Shown: piece after piece, positions 45,368 to 55,629 of the stretch
Layout: every line of letters starts with the position of its first letter
Position numbering within the stretch: position 1 is the stretch's first letter
Assembly (NCBI GenBank): GCA_907163375.1
Contig: CAJQUW010013629.1
Span: forward strand, 154,791-218,790
Direction: 5' to 3'
DNA: 64,000 bases
Origin: Prostheceraeus crozeri
Taxonomy: Eukaryota; Platyhelminthes; Polycladida; Euryleptidae
Position numbers and translations under genes: made by a program
Notes under the pieces: model-generated
Database searches by the model: none
What the model was told of the DNA's origin: nothing
Seen by the model: only the letters and a program-made list of their open reading frames with translations

Positions 45368-47807
45368 TCATGAATTTAATTTTGGATGAAAGCGATCGAT
45401 AAAATATTTTTCTTTACATTTACGTTCAATTTTGTTTTCAGAAAAAAGCTTGTAAAAAGGAAAGATTGACATGTTGCCCCTACCACACGTTTCCAGATGT
45501 TCACTTAATTTAATTTGTCTATAATTGGCATTCAAAATTTGTTGTTTGTGAACCCTTACTCTGGTTCTTAAGGATGTCCCAGTTTCTCCGATATAATAAT
45601 TTTGACAACCGGGGCAGGTGATGACATATACAACATTACTGGTATCACAACTCATATTACAATTTACATGGAAAATGTGTCCATCAAATGTATAAGAGAT
45701 CCTTCTTGTAGGATGTTACAAGTACCACATCTCAAGTCATTGCATTTATTTACTTTATGTACTTGATCACTTTCAAATGTGGATTTACAAAGAATTCTTT
45801 TCAAATTTCGTGGTTGTCGTTTACTACTAATAAAAGTACAGTCTCCAAAAATTTCTTTAGTTTTATCGTCATTTTTCAATATTGAATTCACATGAGAAAT
45901 AGCTGGTAAAATGTTCATGTTTCTAGGGTTGTATGTGTGTACAAAAGGTATGACAGAATCAATATTATTTTTCTTGTCACTTGTAAGAAAAAGTGATGAA
46001 CGGTCAATTTTTAAAGATTTTGAAATACTATTATCAATTAATGAGTGAGGATAGCCCTGTTGTAATAAGAATTGCCTTAATTCGTCCAGGCGGTTCCTTC
46101 GATTGACATCATCACTACAGATCATGCATATACGTCTCGCAAGATTGTAGGGGATCGCTCTTTTAACATGGCGGGGATGGCAGGAGGAGAAGTTAAGATA
46201 TTGATGAGTGTCAGTTGTCTTATAGTAAATGTCAGTGTGTATTGTTTCTTCCTCTTTAATCACGAGAATATCAAGAAAAGGGATCGCCTTGTCACTTATT
46301 TCCATGGTGAATGAAATGTTGATATCAAGATCATTAAGAATATCATGAAATCGGTTTAACTTTTCAACGTCAAATTTCCAAATAATAAAACAGTCATCCA
46401 AGTATCTTTTCCAGTTACTCATTACATCATTTGTAGTATCACTGCCCCACACTTCAATAAGGCGATTTTTCAATTGAATTTCAAGATAGCCAAGTGTTAG
46501 GTTTGCGTAAATTGGGGCCACTTTTGTGCCCATTGCGGTGCCTTTGATTTGTTTGTAGCAGTTATTACCAAATTCAAAGTATTGTTTACGAGAACAGATT
46601 TTAAGCATTCTAAAATAAATGAATGATTGAAGCGACTGTCAATTGCGTTTGGGAATTGCTGAAGCCAAAATTTTACCGCAAATAAACCTAGGTCATGGGG
46701 AATGTTTGTATATAAACTAACAACATCAAAAGTCACCAACTTAGCGTCAATGGGTATGTGCTTAGGCAAAGTTGTTAAAAAATCAAGATCATCTCTTACA
46801 TAACTTTGTATATGCTTGCATAGAGGTTTTAGAATGATATCCAAAAAATTGCTAAGGCGTTGGGTAGGAGCATTTGGGCTACCAACAATAGGTCTAAACG
46901 GTAAATCTGAAGGATTTTGAATAGCAACGTATTCTGAATTATGTTCAGAAATGGCATTCTTGATCATGTTTGATTTATGAATTTTAGGCAATCCATAAAA
47001 ATTACTGCTTTTGAATTCAAAATTAATCAAATAGTCTTTTTCTTTGCTGGTTAGATTATTTGCAAACAGTTGAATGGTTCTTTTAATGTCTCTCATAATT
47101 TGTTTGTCTTCATTAGTTGGTAATTTTTTGTAAAAGCTTTTATCTTCTAGCATATCTAAAATCTTCTTTTCATAATAGGATTTATCCATAATCACAATAG
47201 CGCCTCCTTTATCCGCTTCTTTGATAATGATATCAGGATCGGTACTTAGAGATTTCAATGAATTTTCCTCATTTCTATTTAAATTAGACTTTGTTTTCAT
47301 TACATTACTTTCCTCAGTTATGTTGATTTTCTCTAAAGTTTCACAAATGTTGTCTAATACCGTATTCCTTCCTTTTTGAGGATTGAAAGAAGATTTATTT
47401 TGAATTAAACTTTTAGGTCCTTTCTGACCGACTTCGTTATTATGAACATAAAAATATTCCGTTAGTCTCAATTTGCGAGTATATTGTTTGATGTCCACTT
47501 TGAGTTCTTCACTATTTTTGCGAGGAGTAGGAGTAAATTTTAGCCCTTTGTTCAATACACATTTTTCAGGTTCAGTTAAAATCCTACTTGATAAGTTTAC
47601 AACTTTTACATCAGTTTGACATGGTTTTACTTCCTTGCTCGAAAATTGACTTTTTATGCAAGTATTTAATTCAGACTCAAGTGTCTTATCCTTATCGTTA
47701 CATATTACATTATTCGTGGATTGACATGACTCACTTTTTGGTAATAGCCATGGAGTGGTTTGCCTCCTCCTAAAAAGGCTTTGTATTCCTGGAGATTCTG
47801 TATGTTT
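45368..47807 (-). pseudogene. PLE unit 3 ORF2, interrupted
   Basis: Carries all the RT and GIY-YIG motifs of units 1 and 2 but in three separate frames because of single-base length differences in short runs. Substitutions relative to unit 2 are almost absent, so the copy is either very recent or affected by consensus errors. Confidence 0.8.
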
Positions 47808-48907
47808 CATGTCTATTTGAGCGTTCGTAATTCCGAGTAGCATCGTTAGTCATTGCATTAGGAGAATAGCGATCGTATGGATGATTATTGGATTGACGTA
47901 TTTGATGGTTTGACGGGGAATTTCGACGATGATAAGAATTGGAACGTTGAGAACTGTTCGCTCTGGTGAAATTATGTCCTCTCACAACTGAAGCATATGT
48001 TCGTCGGGTTCGCGTATTAGAATCATTGTTTGAAGAGTGGGGTCTGGGTCTGTATCCTTTCGTTTCAGTTTCATACTTTGATAGCGTATTTCTCATACCA
48101 CAATTTCTCTTCGAATTCAAGTTATTTTGTTCGTTTTGATTATGATTGTACTTATTATATTCCTTGAAAACGGTATTGCCGTAATTTTTTTCATTAGTCT
48201 AGTAACCAAGTCTCTGAATAACGCCATCTGTTGTATGACACTTGTTGTTGTTGCTCACATTCAGAGTACCAAACGTTCATCACAGTTTCTCGCAATGTTC
48301 CAGACGAAAGTCTTGATATTTCAGCATCAATAGCGTTGTCATAGTCTCGCATGCTATCATGTGCCTTCGTTGACTTTATTTTGAGAATTTGAATCTCTCC
48401 TCTCATTCTGTTCATTGCCATTTCGATTCTGATATTAGTCTCTTCTTTTTCCTCATAACGGAGCTTCTTTATGCGGTATTTTCTTGGTAATACGGGTACA
48501 TCTTTCGAAATCCATGTTTCGTAGAGTTCCGAATAGTTTTTGTTCCGTAGGTAGGACCAATAGGCCATTTTCCTTTTCGCAAGGAGATCGTTCCAGATGA
48601 CACCAATCCTTCGCTTAATTTTAACTGCTTCATTTTTCAAAGTAATTTCATTAACTTCAATTTGTGTGTTTTGTTCAATCACATCAGACTTAGGCGGAAC
48701 TTTTGATCTGTCATGTTCACTGGTAAGTGTTATTTTCTTGTTGACATCGATTAGTTCTTGTAGTAACTCATTTGTGATGATTGCTTTTTCAATTAGAATA
48801 TTCATTTTTTCATTCAGAATTTCAATAAGTCTTTCGTTGTTTCCTTCAAGATTTGATTCATTTCTTTTTTCATTGTCTTTACTTCTTGAGTTTCCACGTG
48901 TTTCCAT
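47770..48907 (-). pseudogene. PLE unit 3 ORF1, interrupted
   Basis: Same sequence as unit 2 ORF1 but split into two frames and ended early at the slip region by short length changes. These may be real lesions or assembly errors in homopolymer runs. The run of T at the slip site is one shorter than in units 1 and 2. Confidence 0.75.
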
Positions 48908-48926
48908 CTCAATTGCCGGTGCAGAA

Positions 48927-49552
48927 TATGTAAAAAATTTATTTCAGTCTCAGCAATTGGTTTGTTATATTGAAATAATTGTAGTGAAAACACAGGGAAT
49001 GCACAAGCGCTTTCTATATTCTTCAGGTGCAAAGTGAAGCAAAAAGCAAGATTATCATAATTTCAAATATACATTCATCATAGATATGGATGTTGCAAGG
49101 TAATTTACATAGTAGGACATGCACATGCATAGTAAATAGAAAAATAACTTTGTTACAGTTTATTTTGCTAAAATACATCAACGATATCTAATTTATATAT
49201 TAGATTGAAACATAGATTTAAGTTTAGAAGAACATATATGCGAACTAATATAAAATGCATCTCATATTAAAAGTGAATGAATTCATAAGAAACGTATAAA
49301 AGTGATTCATGAATTTAATTTTGGATGAAAGCGATCGATAAAATATTTTTCTTTACATTTACGTTCAATTTTGTTTTCAGAAAAAAGCTTGTAAAAAGGA
49401 AAGATTGACATGTTGCCCCTACCACACGTTTCCAGATGTTCACTTAATTTAATTTGTCTATAATTGGCATTCAAAATTTGTTGTTTGTGAACCCTTACTC
49501 TGGTTCTTAAGGATGTCCCAGTTTCTCCGATATAATAATTTTGACAACCGGG
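48927..49552 (-). mobile_element. partial 5' PLE copy (pseudo-LTR)
   Basis: Holds the last part of ORF2 (from within the GIY-YIG region) and the 3' untranslated part, identical to the other units. It lies directly upstream of unit 3 in the direction of transcription, as PLE partial copies usually do, and could supply a promoter. Confidence 0.85.
49000..49031 (-). ncRNA. hammerhead-like motif, partial PLE copy
   Basis: The fourth identical copy of the motif; cleavage here would define the 5' end of a unit 3 transcript. Confidence 0.55.
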
Positions 49553-49640
49553 ACAACAAAGGACTTTAATTGAATATCTTTAATAATAGTACGACGGTGT
49601 TTCCTACTTATTAAATATATTCAATTTAAGTCCTTTGTTA
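49553..49640. repeat. 31-bp inverted repeat (hairpin) at the PLE 5' junction
   Basis: AACAAAGGACTTTAATTGAA at 49555 is repeated inverted at 49621-49640, over about 31 bp with two or three mismatches and a 24-bp loop. It abuts the last PLE base. It may be a small MITE used as target, or a product of the insertion. Confidence 0.7.
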
Positions 49641-49649
49641 GCTTAATCT

Positions 49650-52600
49650 GTTTCATTGGTTTTCACATGCTGTATTGATTGATTTACCCGTCTCATGTCA
49701 CGTTACCAGAATTGACTTTATCTCATTGCAGCGAACCATCAGTTAGCGCCAACGCTGTGCAAAGTATCTTGCAGTCAAAGCTCGATAATTAAGAGCATTA
49801 ATACCAGGTTTTCTATCTCTTAATTATTGAAAGTCTGGATTCAAAAACAACTTATATAAGCCGCCAAATATACAAAAAAAATGCCGCGGGCGTACGATCT
49901 TAATTGACCGAAGTCTTAATTATCCGTGTCCGAATTAACAAACTCCGACTGGATTTACCGTATTCATACAAAGCGATTCGTTTACGATGTCAGTCTGTCC
50001 GTACGATTCGATCTGAATGGTCGTGAAATATTGGCTTGCTTTACCTATAGTCAAACATTTATTACCAGAGGAACATTTTTTTACATCACATCTAATTCAA
50101 AAATTATCTGTTGAAATATTTCAGTTAATTCAGTGTTTGGTATAATGTGTAGTGCGCAGGTTAACCGCTATTATTTACTAAATTTATCTATCAGCACTTC
50201 ATTCGACTTACCTGATACGAATTTCGTTTGATAAATAATCCATTCCATCAATATTTTCGGCTCAGGATATTCCTCGCATTTTCTTTATTGTAATTTGATT
50301 TATAATCCATTAATAAGATCAATCAATTTACACAGTGATGTCCACAGGTGTCAGTCAGGCAGCTCCAACAGTAGAGACACAAATGGAACGTCTAGATTAT
50401 TCTGCGCCATTTCTCTTTGTGAAATGAAGCGATGACCTCTATTTCAACCCTCGAGTTGAAATGTGATCTTCTAATTGCGCTGCGCTATCGAAGGCGCACG
50501 AGAAAGTTATCTGTTATCTGTTAAATTGTTCGCAATTTAATGAATGAACAATAATACAACTTGCAACCTTGATTGACGAAAAAATTGACAAGCGTTGTAA
50601 TTCAGGCATAGTCAGAATCATGGTCAGAATGATATGAAGTTCAGGATCAAGTCAAGAATTTTGAGTAATTATCTGCATTGCCATCGATGCGTCATGCAAA
50701 TGTATAAAGTATCGCAACCAAAAATGTTTCTCGCAACATTTCACGATTGAATGCATCATCATCATGTAGCAAAAATCACTGAGAGAAATGAGAGTTAAGG
50801 TTTTTTATTCCAAGGAAAAACTTGCCTACATGTGCCAGACAGCCGATCGATGACAGTTTTGGGCCAGTTCACTAACATCAGAGATACGTTTTTCTTAGAA
50901 ATCACAACAAATTCGCTGCTCAATGTGTGTGACAAGTCTGGGGTCGTTCTTATTCAAAATTAGAGTTCGTGTGAACTTTAGAGCTGTGCCGACCCACGAC
51001 CTGCACCCCCTGTCAAAAAGATAACCGTGAAAATTGGGGGCCAACCCTCGACTTTAAGAGATCACAATTCACGTCATTTTTCGAAGAGAATGGTCACAGA
51101 TTGACATGATCATGCATTTTTACTTCCAAATAAGCCGTTTTCGAAAAAAATTGTTGACCCCATTTTTTCACGTGGTCCACGACTTTTTGACGAGGGGCCC
51201 ACGACTCATTTTCTCGCGGGAGGTGATGAACTCTTTTTTCTGACTATGACGTGAGTTTGAATATGTGTGCAGTCATATCTGCGAATCGTTTACGTTTTGC
51301 AATCGTGGAAAAACATGGATTATCTTTCTCATGGAATCTAGCCCAGTATTCACTACCGGCCGTTTGCTGCATTAAATCCATCGCCATAGAAATTTAAGAC
51401 TGCATTTTTTATCGCCGCACCGTCGTGCCAATTGTTGGATATGCAAGGAATAACTTCGCGACAAACTATCAAGTGAAGTGACGCTCCCGTCACATAAATT
51501 GATGATGATCAAATGTTTAAAGTGATATTTAATGAATGCCGTCGAAATTCCACTAACTTGCTAATTGCAAATCTCAAATTTACCCGGACATGGTTGCAAC
51601 TTTAAATAGGGAGTTGTCGATGTTGAGAGATGCAAACTAGGCCTGCTGATGATTTCTGATATTGGATGAAAGCTATTCAGGTCTGTTTCCATTTTTCAAC
51701 TGAGGATGCAACTCAATATTTACATGTAGTTTTACATGTACAAAGTATATGTTTCTATCTACATGATTAAATGCTTGCAATGATGATTTTACATTGTTGG
51801 ATAATGTATATAGGTCTGCATGTACAAAGTGAATATTAAAAACATCATCTGTGTAAAAGCATAAAAATCATTGAAATGCCAGGTGTAAATTAAAATGCAT
51901 TTGATTATTTTATGTTAATTTTTCGAGCTTTTATAGTGTCATCACTTTGTTAGTTGTTGTCTATCAAGTCTCGTACTATACATGTATATTTCAAGTTCTA
52001 TTGACATGAAAGCGAGACAATGAGTCCTTCTGTGTGCACATTTGTTCTCAGTTTTCTGAAACTCCTGTCACCAGTCGCGGCATGGTAATCAAAATTCTCA
52101 ATACGACAGATACATGGAGATACAGATCAATCAAAGCAACTAGTTTTCTAAATCAATTTGTTTAGTGGACTTATCATATGTATATACCGTATATCAACGG
52201 GTCAGTGAGGGTAAGCACGTCCGTCAGATAAGCACAACCAACCCTGAATTCAGAATACAAGCATCCCAAAAGACAAGTTGTGTGCTTCATACATGTACAT
52301 TGCTGTGACACATAAATGTCTTGCGCCCTCACGCCAGCTTCTCAATTGCTTTCATCTCCGTGCAAGGTGGGATGAAATGTTTCAGACCCGTTGAGTGCAT
52401 TATTATCGGTATGACTAATGCGACAATAATTGTTAAAAGAATAATTATTAATAATCTCGAACGGATCGCTGAGATTTAGTTCTACTGATAGGAATTTACT
52501 ATTAAAAGTTATTGTTCATGTACATGTAAATAGTTGTCATCATAGAAGGAGAACTTAAAATAGCTTCATGAAGCCAGATCTTTTGTTGTCTTATACGGGA
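49650..52600. other. no gene recognised
   Basis: AT-rich sequence. A CAGTCAAAGCTCGATAATTA phrase near 49772 resembles a pogo/Tigger-type inverted end, but no partner was found. No open frame over about 65 codons. Confidence 0.3.
50985..51225 (-). repeat. GC-rich dispersed repeat, copy 2
   Basis: Minus strand begins CCGCGAGAAAATGAGTCGTG and contains CGTCAAAAAGTCG and GTCGAGGGTTGGCCC, matching the copy at 34585-34715 in scattered blocks. Confidence 0.4.
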
Positions 52601-52610
52601 GGTTCATTAT

Positions 52611-53009
52611 TCAATTTTCCACGATGTAAGCAAAAATATAGCTCTCCCTCAATTTAGACGAATTTTTTATTTTATAAAATAAAGTTCCTCGACGCGTTTC
52701 GTCACGTTGGACAGTATCAAGAGGTAAGTAAATGAACAGGCAGTTGGATTAAATATAAAAATGATTGAGCAGTGACGACTCGTTAGATCAGTTCATGCTT
52801 GCGGTTGATTTGTGGCTTGTTCAACGCTATGAAGCGTGCTTCGGCCATTTTAGCTTGCATCCAATTCTTTTGTTTATTTAGGACAGAAAGCTGGAAATTA
52901 TCGATGTTCATCATTCTATCGGCATGGTGAATCAAACTATGTTTAGATAGTGCACTTTTACGATCTTGACAGTCAAACTACGTCTGTGTTCATTATGCCG
53001 TAACTTTAA
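52611..53009 (-). mobile_element. Penelope-like element fragment (family B, copy 2)
   Basis: Aligned along its length with the 3' part of the copy at 5816-6925: both begin CAATTTTCCAC, share the hammerhead-like region and the end of the GIY-YIG coding part (CGCTATGAAGCGTGCTTCGG). The match stops exactly at TTTAA (53005-53009), where a TTAA-type element has inserted. Confidence 0.85.
52687..52724 (-). ncRNA. hammerhead-like motif, PLE family B copy 2
   Basis: Same architecture as at 5893-5931 with the same variant core. The outer stem changes from CCCC/GGGG to CCTC/GAGG, so pairing is kept although both strands differ from copy 1. Confidence 0.5.
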
Positions 53010-53183
53010 CTCTCAGAGACCTGAGGGGGGTCCAGTGGACCCCGGAGCCACATTTTTCTATCTCATTTTTTACGCTGACGATATATCAACCACTCAAGCC
53101 CATACAAAATCATCTTTTCTGCATGTGTTATTTCATTTCAATTGAATCAGTAAAAGTATGCCAGATAGGCCAAGGGGGTCCAT
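53006..53183. mobile_element. TTAA-target MITE remnant (piggyBac- or Kolobok-like)
   Basis: Begins at the TTAA of the interrupted PLE, then CTCTCAGAGACCTGAG and the near-perfect palindrome GGGGTCCAGTGGACCCC. A second palindrome (GGGTCCATTGGACCC) lies at 53166-53181, with GGCC outside it, as expected for a subterminal repeat at the other end. The outermost right end and second TTAA are missing, replaced by the RTE-like LINE. Confidence 0.5.
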
Positions 53184-55625
53184 TGGACCCGACCAAACCA
53201 TGACAGCCTTCTTGCTCTTGCCACTTCTTGAATAGGGGCTATCTCCACATTAGATCTTATTTCTTCATTGGTCTTCCGGTCCAAGCGTGTATAGCCCTGC
53301 ATCCACCTTAGCATCCGCCACGTGCAGCTTCTGCTCATCTGTCTTGAGAGGAGCCCAGCACTCAGAACCATAAAGGATTGCTGGCCTGATCATAGAGGAG
53401 TATGCATGTACTTTGCTCTTTATCTTCAGTGGCATCCTTCTGTCACATAGCACTGGAGTCAGTCTCTTCCATGTGTTCCAGCCGCAACGTACTCGATGTG
53501 CAACATCACCTGCGCTGGTCACCTCAGTATTGACCATGGACCCCAGATATTTAAAGCAGTCCACACTCTTCACCGGCTGACTCTGAATCTCCATAGTTGT
53601 TCTTTTCTTGGGTAGGACGACAGATATTCGGTCTTGGAACGGCTTACCCTCAGGCCCTTGCTCTCAAATGCTCTCGTCCATGCTTCCAACCTTCGCTCTA
53701 CATCTTGATGACTGCTTCCAAATGTTACGAGATCGTCGGTGTAGAACATATCCCAGGGACCACCTCTTCTGCAATCCTTGGAAATTTCATCTATTATTAC
53801 GATGAAGAGAAAAGGGCTAAAGCTGAGCCTTGATGTAGCCCAACCGAGACAGGAAAGGCACGACTTTCACCTTGTCTACATCTCACTGCAGTTGTGTGTC
53901 CCTGTACATGTCCTGTATTAAACGGATGTAGCACTCCGGTACTTCCCGTGTGCGGAGACAATTCCATATCAGCTTCCTTGAGACTGTATCGTAGGCCTTT
54001 TCGAGATCAACGAACACTGCGTGGAAAAGCTTATTTTTCTCTCTGAATGCCTCCATCGTCATTCTCAGACAAAATTGTGGGTCTGTTGTGCCAACTCCTG
54101 GTCTGAATCCAAATTGATTCATATCCACCTCAATAAGACCACGAAGACGCTTCTCCAAAATCTTCTCCAGAATCTTCATGGTGTGACTGAGAAGCTTGAT
54201 ACCGCGATAGTAGCCAACATCTTGATGGTCTCCTTTGCCCTTGAAGATAGGTGTAATAACACTTTTCCACCACGCGTCCGGTATCCTTCCCGATGTCAGT
54301 ATCTCATTGAAGAGGTACGCCAGAAGGTCCAAGCCGTAGTCCCCAAGCACCTTGAAAACTTCAATAGGAATGTCATCCGGTCCACAACTTTTACCCGATA
54401 TCACTTTTTTCAGTTGCTCAGCCACTTCATCCCTTGTAATCATCTCCACCGGACCCTCAGCAGCAGCTCCAGCAGGGATTTCTTCATGCGGCCTTGTTTG
54501 ATTCAACAGGGCTTCGTAGTAGTCTGCCCAGCGCTGCCTGTTCCCACTTGCCGTTGTGATAATGTGACCCGACTCATCCTTGACGAAGAAGCCTTCATTG
54601 TCCTTTCTCGCTTCATATCTCGCAGTTGCAATACGGTACACAATCTTATCCCCTTCTCGGGTACCCAGCTTCTGGTAAAGATCTTCCGTTGCATCATATT
54701 TAGCCTTGGCCACCGCTGCTTCAGCCTGTCTCTTTCCGAGCCTGCAAGCGTCCTTGTCCTCTGATGTACGGGACCTCTGCCATTTCCTAAAGGCCTCTTT
54801 CTTGTGCCTGACGGTCTGGTGCACTTCACTCTGCCACCACCAGGTTTCCAAATTTCTAAATTTTCTGCCTCTAGTGGTACCACAGGTCGTCTTACCAGCT
54901 TCGGTCAAAGCTCTCGATAGACTATCCCAATCGCTAGTCAGTCTCGTTCCAGACATCCGACCATAGACGTCATCAACAAACTTCTGACTGACATCTTGCT
55001 CCTTAAGAGCCCACCATTTCACCTTCTGCATAGCCACTTTGGGATTTGGATTTCGTCTCCTCCTCATGAGGAAATTCATAATGACATGTCTGTGTTGACT
55101 GGTCAGTGCTTCGCCCGAGACAAATTTACAATTCCTTATCGAGCCTTGGTTGCCACGATTTACCATCAGGAAATCAATCTGTGTGCTTCTTCCGCCGCTT
55201 TGATAGGTGATAAGATGGGAATCACGTTTCCGGAAAAGAGTGTTGCCCAAGACTAAGTCATAGGCTTGAGCAAACCCGAGAATTCTCACACCATCCTCGT
55301 CTCTCTCCCCGAAGCCATAGCCACCATGGCACTCGTATCCATCAGCACCGGTACCCACATGACCGTTAAAATATCCACCAATGATGAGAGGCTCATTCAC
55401 CATACTTCGAATAGTATTCTCGAGGGACTTATAGAAACGACTCTTCACCTCTAACGAGTGACCGGCTTGCGGAGCACATATATGTAGACACACTATGTGT
55501 ACAACTTCCGTGCGAACCCGTCACCAGCGTCATCGTCATGACCCTGTCACTCACCCTTCTTATGTCAACAATAGATGTCCAAAGCTTCTCTTCGAGTATT
55601 ATACCAACGCCGTCCCGTTAGATCG
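53172..55625 (-). pseudogene. RTE-like LINE (APE endonuclease + RT), broken
   Basis: Minus-strand blocks in order: VGIILEEKLWTSIVDIRRVS (endonuclease, near 55600-55550), then the main frame 53883-55493 with EPLIIGGYFNGHVGTG, GRSTQIDFLMVNRG and KVKWWALKE (rest of the endonuclease and linker), ITPIFKGKGDHQDVGYYRGI, NQFGFRPGVGTTD and FVDLEKAYDTVSR (RT). RT continues in other frames: GLHQGSAL, an active site reading YTDD in place of the usual FADD, SKTEY, VDCFKYLGSMV and LYGSECWAP, then WFGRVQ at the 3' end. At least four frameshifts separate the blocks. The 5' end near 55625 lacks the start of the endonuclease. The family lacks a long 3' UTR and was named from nematode RTE-1. Confidence 0.85.
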
Positions 55626-55629
55626 CCCA

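Larger units (their letters stand above)
37106..49552 (-). mobile_element. tandem array of Penelope-like elements (3 units + partial)
   Basis: Three head-to-tail units with offsets of 3941, 3941 and 3939 bp (37106-41046, 41047-44987, 44988-48926), preceded on the 5' side by a partial copy (48927-49552). Units 1 and 2 differ by only a few substitutions; unit 3 differs mainly by about four single-base length changes. The tandem arrangement with a 5' partial copy (the pseudo-LTR structure) is typical of PLEs. Each unit holds ORF1, overlapping ORF2 and a 3' region with a hammerhead-like motif. The junction between units places the 3' end of one only about 25 bp before the ATG of ORF1 of the next. 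Confidence 0.95.

Noticed and set aside
49772-49805. Possible pogo/Tigger terminal inverted repeat (CAGTCAAAGCTCGATAATTA)
   Set aside because: No inverted partner or TA-flanked second end could be found nearby, so it stays a resemblance only.
54021-55454. Several plus-strand frames of 60-247 residues
   Set aside because: They are antisense shadows of the RTE-like LINE on the minus strand.
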